DNA of 64,000 nt from the NCBI GenBank assembly GCA_046047235.1, contig JBJOII010000033.1, positions 1 to 64,000 of the forward strand, given 5' to 3'. Positions within the stretch are counted from its first letter, which is position 1, and each line of letters opens with the position of its first letter. Below are positions 35,263-46,200 of the stretch, piece by piece. The DNA is from JBMTVN01 sp046047235. Its GTDB lineage: Bacteria; Verrucomicrobiota; Verrucomicrobiia; Limisphaerales; JAHDYP01. The notes beneath the pieces are model-generated. The model was not told the DNA's origin. It ran no database searches and saw nothing but the letters and a program-made list of their open reading frames with translations. A program made the position numbers and the translations under genes.

Positions 35263-35526
35263 ATGAAAGCTGATCCTAGGACACCTCCGGAGTGGGCTCA
35301 CCTGCCCAGGTTTTTGTTAACCAGCGGCGGGAAGGCGGGGGCGGGGTATATCATGCACTGCCATTTCCCGCGCTTTTTGATGTCGGTGAATGTTGAGACC
35401 GGGAGTGGTTTGCCGCTGTGGATTGACAAGCCGGGTCGGCCGGGCGGGGGTGGTGTTCCATCGCCTGAGGATACGGCGCTGGTGATGGAGGCGGCTGATT
35501 ATTTCAAGGACAACGTGAAGGCTTGA
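35263..35526 (+). CDS. Hypothetical protein of 87 residues
   Basis: The small protein begins MKADPRTPPEWAHLPRFLLT and contains a central YIMHCHFPRFLMSV segment with alternating His/Cys, a Gly/Pro-rich loop and a helical C-terminus (EDTALVMEAADYFKDNV). There is no signal peptide or membrane segment and no family was recognised. A GAGAGGG sequence precedes the ATG at 35263. It follows slyD by 51 bases on the same strand, so the two may be co-transcribed. Confidence 0.65.
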   Translation: MKADPRTPPEWAHLPRFLLTSGGKAGAGYIMHCHFPRFLMSVNVETGSGLPLWIDKPGRPGGGGVPSPEDTALVMEAADYFKDNVKA

Positions 35527-35767
35527 GGGCTGGTTGGCGTGGTGAGGGGATGGCTTCGGGAGCACTCTGAATTCGGGGCGGGATTGAGCCGTTTAAGAAC
35601 TTCTTTAGCTGTGTTGTATGGCTGCATGGGGCTTGGCCGGTATAGGGCCTCATCGCGACAGGCTGAGCTATTCCCGCTTCGCCTTTCAGGCGAGCCTGCA
35701 TTCCCTGCGCCCCTCTGGTCTCGCTATCACCTCAACCCTCCTGGTCGGTTGTCGGCTTTGTTTCTGC

Positions 35768-36625
35768 TCACAGCGCTTTGGCGGTGTTTTCGAGGGTGCC
35801 CAGCTTAGTGACTTCGATCTCGACGCGGTCTTCCGGCTGGAGGCTGAAGTCGTCGGGTGGGACGAGACCGGTTCCGGTGAGGAGGATGACGCCGTGGGGG
35901 AAGCTTTGGTTGGCGAACAGGTGCTGGACGAGGTTTTCGAAGGGGCGTTTGAGGTTATTGAGGGAGGTTTCCCCGGAGAATGCGATGGTATTGCCGCGGG
36001 TGATGGTCATGCGAATGGATTGCTGGCGGATGAAGTCTTCGCTCCAACCCGGGATGATCCAGGGGCCGAGAGCGCAGGAGGCGTTGAACATTTTGGCCTG
36101 GGGGAGGTAGAGCAGGTTTTCGCCTTCGATATCGCGAGCACTGACATCGTTACCGATGGTGCAGCCGACGATAGTGGCTTTGGAATTGATGACCAGGGCG
36201 AGTTCCGGTTCGGGGACCGTCCATTTGGAGTCCGCGCGGATGCCGATTTGGCTGCCGGTTCCCACGACCTTTTCCGGGAGGGATTTGAAGAAGAGCTCCG
36301 GGCGTGGGGCATCGTAGACGCGGTCGTAGGCTGAGGCGTCGTGGTTGGATTCTTCGGTGCGGGCGGTGCGACTGCGGAGGTAGGTGACGCCGGCGGCCCA
36401 GACTTCCTGTTTTTCGACTGGGGGGAGGAGAGTGATCTCCGAGAGGCGGTAGGCGACGCCGGTATTTTCCGCGAGCGATTCCAGGGCGCGGAGGGGGTCT
36501 ACTTCCTCGAGCAGCTCAAACATATTGGGGTGGCCATAGGCAGCGAGGTCGAGCACCGTGGCATCTGTCAGGGAGATTCCGGCGTGGATGGATCCATCGC
36601 GGAGGGCAAAGCGGCAGAGCTTCAT
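35768..36625 (-). CDS. Fumarylacetoacetate hydrolase (FAH) family protein
   Basis: The 285-residue product has a variable N-terminal domain and the catalytic FAH fold. Features are AAGVTYLRSRTAR, PELFFKSLPEKVVGTG, the acidic metal ligands in TVPEPELALVIN, and IVGCTIGNDVSARDIEGEN. The GVILLTGTGLVPP and EDRVEIEVTKLGTLEN elements close the fold. Family members hydrolyse or isomerise 2-keto or acylpyruvate intermediates, in aromatic-acid or keto-sugar-acid catabolism. The reaction here cannot be fixed from sequence, but the sugar-catabolic neighbourhood favours a 2-keto-3-deoxy sugar-acid substrate. It is convergent with the 87-residue gene across a 241-base gap containing only an imperfect hairpin (about 35676-35695). 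Confidence 0.88.
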   Translation of the reverse strand: MKLCRFALRDGSIHAGISLTDATVLDLAAYGHPNMFELLEEVDPLRALESLAENTGVAYRLSEITLLPPVEKQEVWAAGVTYLRSRTARTEESNHDASAYDRVYDAPRPELFFKSLPEKVVGTGSQIGIRADSKWTVPEPELALVINSKATIVGCTIGNDVSARDIEGENLLYLPQAKMFNASCALGPWIIPGWSEDFIRQQSIRMTITRGNTIAFSGETSLNNLKRPFENLVQHLFANQSFPHGVILLTGTGLVPPDDFSLQPEDRVEIEVTKLGTLENTAKAL

Positions 36626-36781
36626 GTTGGGAAGGAGGAAAGCTGTGGAGGTGGCGGAGGGGAAGCAAAAAAGGAGACTTGGCCAATGCTGATTCCAGTA
36701 GCTGTGGTTCTGGCGGGGGGCATTTGGGCTGACGGGATGCGGGGGCAGCGCGGGCTGGTCTTGGAGGGGGTTATTTGGTGC

Positions 36782-37357
36782 CTAGCTGGAGGGGGTTGCT
36801 TTTTTGAGACGGTAGTTTTTCCAGACACGCCAGGCGATCCACGCGAGGAGGAGGAGGGCGAGCGTTGCTGTAAGCAGGGGGAGGAGGATGGCTAGCAGTG
36901 CGGTGAGGAGGGAGCTGCCGAGTTCGGCGGTGGAGAGGAGCGGGTTGGCTAGTCCTCCGGTGGTGGTGGAGGAGATGGAGCGGGAGAAGACCGTGCTGCC
37001 CTGGATGGTGCCGGCGACGCCGCCTCCTGCGATGATGGCAAGAGACCAGCGGAGGAAGGGGTCGAGTTCAGTGATCAAGGAGGCGGTCATGAGCGTGCCG
37101 GCGGTGACGGCGGCGGGTGTGGCGATACTATCGAGGGCGTTATCGAGCCAAGGGACGTAGTAGGCGATGATTTCGAGGAGGGTTGCGGCGCTGAGGGCCA
37201 GGAGGGCGGTGGTGGATCCCATCCAGACGAAATCTTGGGAGAGGTTGAGGTGGCCGGTATGGGCGGCGAGGCTGGCGAGGAGGAGTGGGACGAAGACGCG
37301 GAAGCCGCAGGCGGCGCTTAATCCGATTCCAACTGACAGTCCGACGAGGGTTTCCAT
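36782..37357 (-). CDS. DUF4126 integral membrane protein
   Basis: The 191-residue protein has about five hydrophobic segments and the Gly/Ala-rich pattern of DUF4126. It opens with SVGIGLSAACGFRVFVPLL, followed by YYVPWLDNALDSIATPAAV, the GGGVAGTIQGSTVFSRSIS segment and a final helix with a basic tail. The family is widespread and lacks a known function. It is transcribed divergently from carB, with the two starts about 150 bases apart. Confidence 0.85.
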   Translation of the reverse strand: METLVGLSVGIGLSAACGFRVFVPLLLASLAAHTGHLNLSQDFVWMGSTTALLALSAATLLEIIAYYVPWLDNALDSIATPAAVTAGTLMTASLITELDPFLRWSLAIIAGGGVAGTIQGSTVFSRSISSTTTGGLANPLLSTAELGSSLLTALLAILLPLLTATLALLLLAWIAWRVWKNYRLKKATPSS

Positions 37358-37504
37358 GGTTCGATGAATTGTCCTGTTAGGTTATTGGCATGTGGTTGCG
37401 GCCGTTTAGGAGCACACGGGGGAGGGTGCCTGGGTTTCAGAAAACCGTGGAAGTGGAAAATCATTGGCAACGGGCTGGGAATTCCGTTCACTCCTGCGAG
37501 CGTT

Positions 37505-39016
37505 ATGCCCAAGCGCACTGATATCCATTCTGTTCTGATTGTTGGGGCTGGTCCGATTATCATCGGCCAGGCCTGTGAATTTGACTATTCCGGCACGCAG
37601 GCGTGCAAGGCGTTGAAGGAGGAGGGTTACCGTGTAGTTCTGGTGAACTCGAATCCGGCGACGATCATGACTGACCCGGAATTTGCGGATCGGACGTATA
37701 TTGAGCCGATTACACCGGAGTGTGTGGAGAAGATAATTGCTCGGGAGGTGGAGGAGTTAAAGCGGCAGGGGGTGACGGGGAAGCTGGTGTTATTGCCGAC
37801 TTTGGGGGGGCAGACGGCGTTGAACACGGCGATGGCCCTGAACAAGCGCGGGGTATTGGATCGCTATGGGGTGGAGATGATCGGGGCGAATGCTGAGGCG
37901 ATCGTCAAGGGGGAGGACCGGCAGGTTTTCAAGGATTTGATGTTGGAGATCGGGCTGGACGTTCCGATTAGCGGGACGGCCCATAGTTTAGCTGAGGCGC
38001 AGGCGGTGGCTGAGATGATCGGGCGTTTTCCGGTGATTATCCGGCCGGCATTCACCCTGGGGGGGACGGGTGGTGGCATTGCCTACAATCGCGAGGAGTT
38101 CGAGGAGATTGCCAAGCGGGGGATTGATCTTTCACCGGTCAACGAGATTCTGATTGAGGAGTCGTTGATTGGGTGGAAGGAGTTCGAGATGGAGGTGATG
38201 CGGGATCGGGCGGACAATTGTGTCGTGATTTGTTCGATCGAGAACTTTGACCCGATGGGGGTTCACACGGGAGATTCGATCACTGTGGCTCCGGTGCAGA
38301 CCTTGACGGACAAGGAGTATCAGATCATGCGGGACGCGAGTTTTGCGGTGATTCGCGCGGTGGGAGTGGAGACTGGTGGCTCGAACATTCAGTTCGGGGT
38401 GTGCCCGGACACGGGGCGGATGGTGGTGATTGAGATGAACCCGCGGGTTTCCCGGTCGAGTGCCTTGGCTTCGAAGGCGACGGGATTTCCGATCGCCAAG
38501 ATTGCGGCCAAACTGGCGGTTGGCTATTTGCTGGACGAGATTCGCAATGATATCACGCGGGAGACGCCGGCGAGTTTTGAGCCGACGATTGACTACGTGG
38601 TGGTAAAGATTCCGAGATTTGCCTTTGAGAAATTCTCCCAGGCTGATCCCACCTTAACCACGCAGATGAAGAGCGTAGGTGAGGCGATGGCGATTGGTCG
38701 GACCTTTAAGGAGTCGTTGCAGAAATGCCTGAGGTCCCTGGAGACCGGGCGCAGCGGCTTGGGTGGGGATGGGAAGCCGTGGCGCGTGGGGGTGGATGTT
38801 TACGGGGATCGCGAAGTGCTTCCACGAGACTTGATTCTTCGCAAGCTGAGCGTGCCGAATTCCGAGCGTATATTCTTCATCCGGCATGCTTTCCGTTCTG
38901 GTTTCAGTCTTGAGGAGATACACGAACTGACGCGGATTGACCGCTGGTTCCTTACTCAGATGGGTGAGATTCTGGAGTGTGAGGAAGAGTTGGCCCGGGT
39001 TGGAGCTGGAGGTTAG
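37505..39016 (+). CDS. carB: Carbamoyl-phosphate synthase large chain, N-terminal half (split CarB)
   Basis: The 503-residue protein covers only the first synthetase domain of CarB and the beginning of the oligomerisation domain. Visible features are VLIVGAGPIIIGQACEFDYS, LLPTLGGQTALN, the ATP-grasp segment RPAFTLGGTGGGIAY and GVETGGSNIQFGVCP with EMNPRVSRSSALASKATG. It ends with LTRIDRWFLTQMGEILECEE and a natural stop. Full-length CarB is about 1,070 residues. The usual C-terminal half (carbamate kinase domain and MGS-like regulatory domain) is not downstream, where a BASS gene occupies the opposite strand and overlaps the last 65 bases. It therefore looks like the first subunit of a split enzyme. 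The ATG at 37505 matches the conserved MPKRTDIHSVLI start. Confidence 0.88.
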   Translation: MPKRTDIHSVLIVGAGPIIIGQACEFDYSGTQACKALKEEGYRVVLVNSNPATIMTDPEFADRTYIEPITPECVEKIIAREVEELKRQGVTGKLVLLPTLGGQTALNTAMALNKRGVLDRYGVEMIGANAEAIVKGEDRQVFKDLMLEIGLDVPISGTAHSLAEAQAVAEMIGRFPVIIRPAFTLGGTGGGIAYNREEFEEIAKRGIDLSPVNEILIEESLIGWKEFEMEVMRDRADNCVVICSIENFDPMGVHTGDSITVAPVQTLTDKEYQIMRDASFAVIRAVGVETGGSNIQFGVCPDTGRMVVIEMNPRVSRSSALASKATGFPIAKIAAKLAVGYLLDEIRNDITRETPASFEPTIDYVVVKIPRFAFEKFSQADPTLTTQMKSVGEAMAIGRTFKESLQKCLRSLETGRSGLGGDGKPWRVGVDVYGDREVLPRDLILRKLSVPNSERIFFIRHAFRSGFSLEEIHELTRIDRWFLTQMGEILECEEELARVGAGG

Positions 39017-39962
39017 CTGACAGTTCCTCGGCGGGTTCCACTGGGTGCAGGCGCCACCACGCGGCGAGGATGCTGCCGAGGACGGAATGGACAGTTGCGG
39101 ATATCGCTCCCGGGAGGGCGGTGAGGGGATCTGCGGCGAAGTGGCGTCGGGCCAGGACTGTTCCCAGGCCGGAGTTTTGCATTCCCACTTCGATGGAGAC
39201 TGTTCTCCGGATGATGGCGGGGTATCCAGTGAGTTTGGCGGCGAGGTAACCCAGGAGGAAGCCGCCTGAGTGGAGCATGAGCAGCGCGCTGAGCAGGCGC
39301 AGTCCGGATTCCTTGAGGGCATTGACGGAGCTTCCGATGATGCTGGCGCAGATGAGGGCGATGAAGATGACGGACACGAGAGGGGCGATGGGGAGGACTG
39401 CTTTTACCAGGCGAGGGGTGAGGTGATGGAGGGTGAGTCCGAGGAGGACGGGAGCGAGGACGACTTTTACCGTGCTGAAGAAGAGGCCCCATGCGGGTAC
39501 GGGGACGAGCGTGCCGGCCAGTGATTTTGTGAGGAGCGGGGTCATGGCGACGGCGGTGAAGGTGGAGACCATCGTCATGACGACGGAGAGGGCCAGGTGG
39601 CCGCGGGCGAGGAAGGTGACCACGTTGGATGCGGTTCCACCGGGGCAACTTGCAACCAGGATGGTTCCGACGGCCAAGGGGAGGGGCAACTGGAACAGGC
39701 GGGCTACGGTCCAGCCCATGAGGGGCATGATGACGTATTGGGCGATGACCCCGACCGTGACTGCGCGAGGCATTGCTTTAACCTGTTTAAAGTCGTTGAT
39801 GCTGAGCGTGATGCCCATGCCGAGCATGATGATGGCGAGGCCATAAGTGATCCAGTCACCGTCGAACCAGGTGACGGCTGGCGGGTAGAGGATAGCTAGG
39901 GTGCCACCGGCGAGGACCCAGAGAGGGAAGGCGTTGGTGGCGTGGGTGATCCAGCGCTGCAT
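38952..39962 (-). CDS. Bile acid:sodium symporter (BASS) family transporter
   Basis: The 336-residue membrane protein has nine to ten hydrophobic helices with the BASS hallmarks. These are IIMLGMGITLSINDFKQV, the sodium-binding VASCPGGTASNVVTFLARG loop and the second repeat EVGMQNSGLGTVLARRHF. It probably co-transports an organic anion with sodium, and the family includes pantothenate, pyruvate and bile-acid carriers. The ATG at 39962 was preferred over a GTG 12 codons upstream because the membrane-protein homology begins there. Neither has a good ribosome site. Its 3' end overlaps the end of carB in the convergent orientation. Confidence 0.9.
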   Translation of the reverse strand: MQRWITHATNAFPLWVLAGGTLAILYPPAVTWFDGDWITYGLAIIMLGMGITLSINDFKQVKAMPRAVTVGVIAQYVIMPLMGWTVARLFQLPLPLAVGTILVASCPGGTASNVVTFLARGHLALSVVMTMVSTFTAVAMTPLLTKSLAGTLVPVPAWGLFFSTVKVVLAPVLLGLTLHHLTPRLVKAVLPIAPLVSVIFIALICASIIGSSVNALKESGLRLLSALLMLHSGGFLLGYLAAKLTGYPAIIRRTVSIEVGMQNSGLGTVLARRHFAADPLTALPGAISATVHSVLGSILAAWWRLHPVEPAEELSANLQLQPGPTLPHTPESHPSE

Positions 39963-40256
39963 GGGGGTTGAGTAGCACCGCACTTGGTGTTCTGTCACTG
40001 AGATAGGTGAAGGGCGTTCGGGTGCTGAGTGTGTCTGATTTGACTATGGTTCACTCTATGCTGGCTGAAAGATGAGAAGTGGTAATGACTGCAAAAAGCT
40101 GAAGCGGCTGTTCGGGCTTGCCAACGTCACCGAGTTGTAACGTAAGATGCGTGCATCGTCCCAAAGCGCTGAAGCCAGTTCCCGCTGTGAGGCTTTGTGT
40201 CGATGCTTCTGGCAATGGTTTGCGGTCACCGGCCGCGTATCTCCGTGAAGATTGTG

Positions 40257-43200
40257 ATGCGAAAAATATATCGTCCGTTTTGTTTACTGTCCCTCCTGGC
40301 GTTGCTGGTGTTGTGCTGTGGTATCCGGGTGGAGGCGGGTTCGATTTTGCGAGAGGTTTGGACAGGGATCGGCGGGACCTCTGTTTCGGACCTGACGAGC
40401 AACCCGAGTTATCCGAACAATCCCAGTTCCACCAATCTGGTGACGGACTATTTTGAGTCACCTACGGATGTTTTGGAGAACTACGGGCAGCGGATGCATG
40501 GTTATGTGGTTCCTCCCCAGTCGGGGAACTACACTTTTTGGATCGCGAGTGATGATGGAGGAGAGTTGTGGTTAAGCACGGACGAGGATCCGGCGAATGC
40601 GAGAGTGATTGCCACGGTGCAGGGCTGGACGAGCAGCCGGGAGTGGACGAGGGAGATCAACCAGCAATCGGCGGCGATGAATCTGGTGGCGGGGCAGTTT
40701 TATTACATTTCCGCGTTGATGAAGGAGGGGGGTGGCGGGGACAACCTGGCGGTGAAGTGGCGTCGGCCTGACGGGGTGGAGGAGGGACCGATTCCGGCGA
40801 CCTATTTAGAGCCGTGGGGGTTGGCGTTGGAGCCGCCGCAGATCAGCGAGCAGCCGGTTCCAACGTCGGCAGTGGAGGGGGGGGCTGCGGAGTTTAGTGT
40901 TCGTTTGGCGAAAGTGACTCCGGCGAATTATCAGTGGCGGAAGAATGGCGTAAACATTCCGGGTGCGACCACGCGGGTGTTGAGCTATGGGCCGGTGAGC
41001 ATGGCGGATCAGGGGGCGTTGTTTTCTGTGGTGGTGAGCAATGATCTGGGGAGTGAGACCTCTGCGGGGGCGGCGTTGACGGTGTTGGCGGACCAGGTGA
41101 AACCGACATTGGTGGGGGCGTTGAGTTTGGGGCCGACGAGTGTTGGGGTGACGTTCAGTGAGCCTGTGAGTTCCGGCACGGCTAACGTGTCGGCGAACTA
41201 CAAGCTGAACAATGGGGCGAGCGTGTTGAGCGCGACCTTGGCGAGTGACGGGGTGACGGTGGTATTGACCACGAGCGCGTTGAGTTTTGGGACGACCTAC
41301 ACCCTGACCGTAAACAACGTGACTGACAGGGCTCAGGTGCCGAATCCGATCCTGCCTAACTCGCAGACCACGTTTATTGCCATTGAGTATTCGCCGGCGG
41401 ATGTGGGTGGGCCTGTTTTGTCTGGCGGGATTGAGCGGGTGGGGGATGGGGCATTTGATGTGCGGGGCGGTGGTTCGGATATTGGGGGTACATCGGACCA
41501 GATGCATTTTGCGTGGGAGTATCGGGTAGGGGATTTTGATGTGCGGGCGCGGGTGGCGGGGATGAGCATTACCGATCCGTTTGTGAAGGCGGGGTTGGTG
41601 GTGCGGGACAGTTTGAATGCGAACGCGAGGTATGCGGGGATATTTTTATCCTCGCCACAGGTGGGAGGTTTCTTCTCGAGCCGGACGGTGGTTGGGGGGA
41701 GTGCGACTACTGGGGTGCCGGTGGAGGGTTTTCCTGTGAACGTACCTGAGGGCTGGGTGCGCTTACGACGGGTGGGGACCCAGCTGATTGGTTTTGCCAG
41801 TTTGGACGGTGTTTCCTGGATGCAGTTGGGGAGTGTTAGCATCAGCGGGCTGCCGAGCCAGCTCATGTTCGGCATGGCGGTCTCGAGTGCGGACACGGGT
41901 CGTGTGGCGACGGCTGCATTTCGGGATTTGGGGGCGACGACCGGTGCGCAGGTATTGACGACGCCCTGGACTTACGGGCGGGAGCCGTTGGGGCCATCAT
42001 CGCGCCGGACGGGTCTGGTGTTTAGTGAGATCATGTATCATCCGTCGGCGAGGGTGGACGCGCGGAATCTTGAGTTTGTGGAGTTGTATAATGCGCGCAA
42101 CGTCTTTGAGGATTTGAGCGGGTGGCGCATTAGCGGTGAAATTGACTATGTATTCCCGGAGGGGTTTGTCCTGGAGGCAGGGGATCATGTGGTGGTTGCG
42201 GCGGTTCCGGCTGATGTTTCGGCGGTTTACGGGATCACGAACGTTCTGGGGCCCTACGCGGGTGCTTTGGCGAATGGCGGGGGGAAAGTGCGGCTGCGTA
42301 ATGCGTCGGATGCGATCCGGTTGGAAGTGGACTATGGCGATAGTCCTCGTTGGCCGGCGGCGGCGGACGGGGCGGGTCACTCCTTGATATTGGCACGTCC
42401 GAGTTATGGGGAGGGGGATGTAAGGGCTTGGGATTCCAGCCAATTGATTGGGGGTTCGCCGGGCGGTGTGGATGCGGTGAGGCCGGATCCATTGATGGCG
42501 GTGGTGATCAACGAGTATTTGGCGCACACGGATCTTCCGCAGGTGGATTACATTGAACTGTATAATACGGGGTCAGCGGAGGTGGATTTGAGTGGTTGTG
42601 TAGTGACGGATGATCCATCGACGAACCGGTATGTGATTCCATCGGGAACGACGCTGGGTGCCGGGACTCATCTTTTATTGGAGGAGGGCACGCTGGGATT
42701 TCGTCTGAGTGCGGCGGGTGAGACGTTGTATTTTGTGAAGGCTGGCGGCAGCAGGGTGATCGACGCTGTGAAGTATGGGGCGCAGGAGAATGGCGTGGCG
42801 TCGGGCAGGGTTCCTGATGGTGCTCCGGTGTTTCGGCGTTTGGCGGCTCCGACGCCTGGCGGGGCGAACGCTGCCCGGCGGGTGGAGGACGTGGTGATCA
42901 ACGAGATCATGTATCATCCGATTTCGAATGATGATGATGACGAGTATGTGGAGTTGCACAACCGGGGAGCTGGAGTGGTGGATTTGTCGGGTTGGCGATT
43001 GGAGCGGGGTATTTCGTTTGAGTTTCCTCAGGGGGCCTCGCTGGCGCCCGGTGGGTATTTGGTTGTGGGGCGGAGTCAGGCGAGGTTATTGGCGAACTAT
43101 CCCGGGGTGTTGAGTGCAGCGAACACCTTTGGGGATTACAGTGGGAGTTTGGCGGATGGCGGCGAGGGACTGGCGTTGCGGATGCCGGACACCGTGACGG

Positions 43201-46200
43201 ACACCAACGAGCTTGGGGTGATCCGGACCAATCGCATTTTCATCACCGTGGGAGAGGTGGATTACCGTGATGGTGGTCGTTGGGGGCAGTATGCGGATGG
43301 CGGTGGTTCCAGTTTGGAGCTGGTGGATTCGCGGGCTGATCCGGCCTGGCCATCGAACTGGGCGGACAGTGACGAGCGCTCGAAGGGGAGCTGGACGCAG
43401 GTGGAAGTGACGGGTGTCTTGGACAATGGCAATGGGGGTTACGCACCGGATCGGCTGCATATCGGGATGCTGGGTGCAGGCGAGTGTATGGTGGATGAGG
43501 TGGAAGTGATTCCTTCGGGTTCGTCCACGAGCCGGCTGGCGAACGGTGGGTTTGAGAGCGGGACGACCAGCTGGACATTTTCGGGTAACCACAAGACGTC
43601 CACGGTGGATAGCTCCGGGGCGTTTGCGGGGACGAGGTGTTTGCATTTGCTGACCGAGGGAGACGGGGACACTGCGCCGAATACCGTTCGCGGGATTTTG
43701 AGTCCTGCATTGAGCGTAGGCCAGACCGCGACCATTCGTGCCCGGGTGAAGTGGCTGGCGGGTTGGCCTGAGGTGTTGTTCCGGCTGCGGGGCAACCACC
43801 TGGAGTTGCCCGCGAGGATGGCTGTGCCGAAGAATCTTGGGACTCCGGGAGCGGTGAACAGCCGTCGAGCATCGAACGTGGGGCCGGCGATTGTCGAGGT
43901 GAAGCATCAGCCGGTGTTGCCGCGGGCGAGTGAGGCCGTGAAGGTGACGGCTCGCGTGAGTGATGTGGATGATGTGGCGAGCGTGTTGTTGCGGTATCGG
44001 GTGGATCCATCGACGACCGTGACTTCATTGACCATGCGGGATGATGGATTGGGTGGGGATGAGCATGCGGGGGACGGAGTTTTCACGGCGACCTTGAGTG
44101 GTCGGAGCGCGGGGAGTCTGGTGGCTTTTCGGGTGGCGGCGACGGATGATGCGTCGGTTGGGGTTGCGAGCACATTTCCGGTGGAAGCGACGGGGCAGGA
44201 ATGTTTGGTGCGTTGGGGTGATCCGACGCCATTTGGCAGCTTTGCGCATTACCATGTCTGGCTGACGTCGGCGACCATGTCTGCGTGGGGTGCATCGGGT
44301 GGTTTGGACAATACGTGGCGGGATGCGACCGTGGCGTATGGTCCGCACCGGGTGATTTACAACACGCGGGTGCGGGACAAGGGGAGTCCATGGCATGGGG
44401 GGTATGGGGATTTGGCGGGTGAGATGCCATCTGACGACAGGCTGCTGGGTGCGAGTGACCGGGTTTGGGCGTCGACGGGGAACGGGGGCAGTGAGGGGAC
44501 GGGGATCCGGAGTCAGGTCGCTTCGTGGGTGGGGCAGCAGTTGGGTATTCCGTATTTGCATGCCCAGTATGTGCATGTTTTCCAGAACGGCTCGCCATTT
44601 GGCGGGCGGAACATCATGGAGGACTTGGAGCAACCGAACCATGATCATGGGGAGGCGTGGTTTCCGGATGGCGGGGAGGGGGATTTGTACAAGGTGGCGA
44701 TGTGGTTTGAGTTTGGGGACGACAACTCATCGTTTGGAGCGACGAGTGCGACGGCGGAGCGGTTTACCACGACGGGTGGGGCCTACAAGCTAGCGCGTTA
44801 CCGTTGGCATTTTCAGCGGCGTTCCAATGATGGGAATGCCAGCAACTTCACCAACTTGTTCGACATGGTGACTGCATTGAACTCGACGGCGAACTACGTG
44901 CCGGGTGTCTTGAACCAGATTGATGCGGAGCAGTGGATTCGTTCCTATGCCTACAGCTTCGTGATGGGGAACTGGGATGTCTGGAGCTACAACGTGGGAC
45001 AGAACATGTATGCCTACAAGCAACCGGGTGATCGATGGAAATTGATGCCATGGGATATCGACTTTGTTTTGGGGCTGGGTGACGGGACGAGCGGCAAGAT
45101 TTGGGGTGGGCAGGATCCGGTGATCAACCGGATGTATGACACGCCGGAGTTTCGGCGGATGGTTTGGCGGGCGGTGGAGGACACGATCAACGTGCCGTAT
45201 CAGCCTGAGAACTACGAACCGCAGATTGAGGCCAGAAGTTCCGTGCTGGCGCGGAACGCGATAGGCGGGTTGCAGGATCCGTCGGGTATACGCAGCTACA
45301 TTGAAGGGCGGCGTGCATACCTTGAGGGGCAGCTTGCGGCGAACAACACGAGCACTTTTGCCATTACCACGAACGGTGGGGCTGACTACACGACGTCGAC
45401 GCCGACGGTGTTGTTGACGGGCCAGGCGCCGTTTGGGGTGGCGACCATTGAGGTGAACGGGGTGCCGTATACTGCGACGTGGTCGACTTTCACGACGTGG
45501 CGGATCAGCGTGCCGATGACGGATGCGGTGAATGTGTTGAACATTGTGGGGCGTGATTTGAGGGGGCAGGTGGTTGCGGGAGCGCAGGACACGATTACGA
45601 TCCAGTATACGGGGACGGTTCAGCGGCCTGAGGACTACGTGGTGATCAACGAGGTAAACTACAATCCGCTGGAGCCCTCGGCTTCGTATCTTGAGCTTTA
45701 CAATGCATCGACTTCGACGGCGTTTGATCTTTCGGGCTGGAGGCTGGAGGGTGCGGCTTACACCTTCCCGACTGGTGCGGTGATGGGTGCTGGTACCTAC
45801 CTGGTGCTGGTGAAGGACCGGGCTGCGTTTGGGGCGGCTTATGGCAATGCCGTGCTGCCGTTTGACGAATTCCCGGGGCAACTGGACAACGGTGGAGAGA
45901 CGCTCAGGCTGGTGAAGCCTGGTTTGACGTCGGATCTGGATATCACGGTATCGGACGTGAGATATGACGATGTCCTGCCGTGGTCGTCGTTGGCGGACGG
46001 GCAGGGGCCGTCGTTGCAGTTGATCGATCCATCGAAGGGATCATGGCGAGTGGGGAACTGGGGGGTGAAGCCCGTTGCGGATGCGAACCGGGTTACGCCT
46101 GGCGTGCAGAATTCGACGCGGCAGACCTTGGCGGCGTTCCCTGACATTTGGATTAACGAGGTGATGCCGTCGAACCAGACGGGGGCTACGGACGCGGCGG

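Noticed and set aside
37364..37504. Upstream start for the CarB half adding 47 residues
   Set aside because: The added sequence is Cys/Gly/Trp-rich without CarB similarity; homology begins at MPKRTD.
39014..39200. Continuation of carB in another frame after its stop
   Set aside because: Reading onward from the stop gives no CarB-like residues (in frame it reads Arg/Gly/Cys-rich junk) and the BASS gene occupies the other strand.
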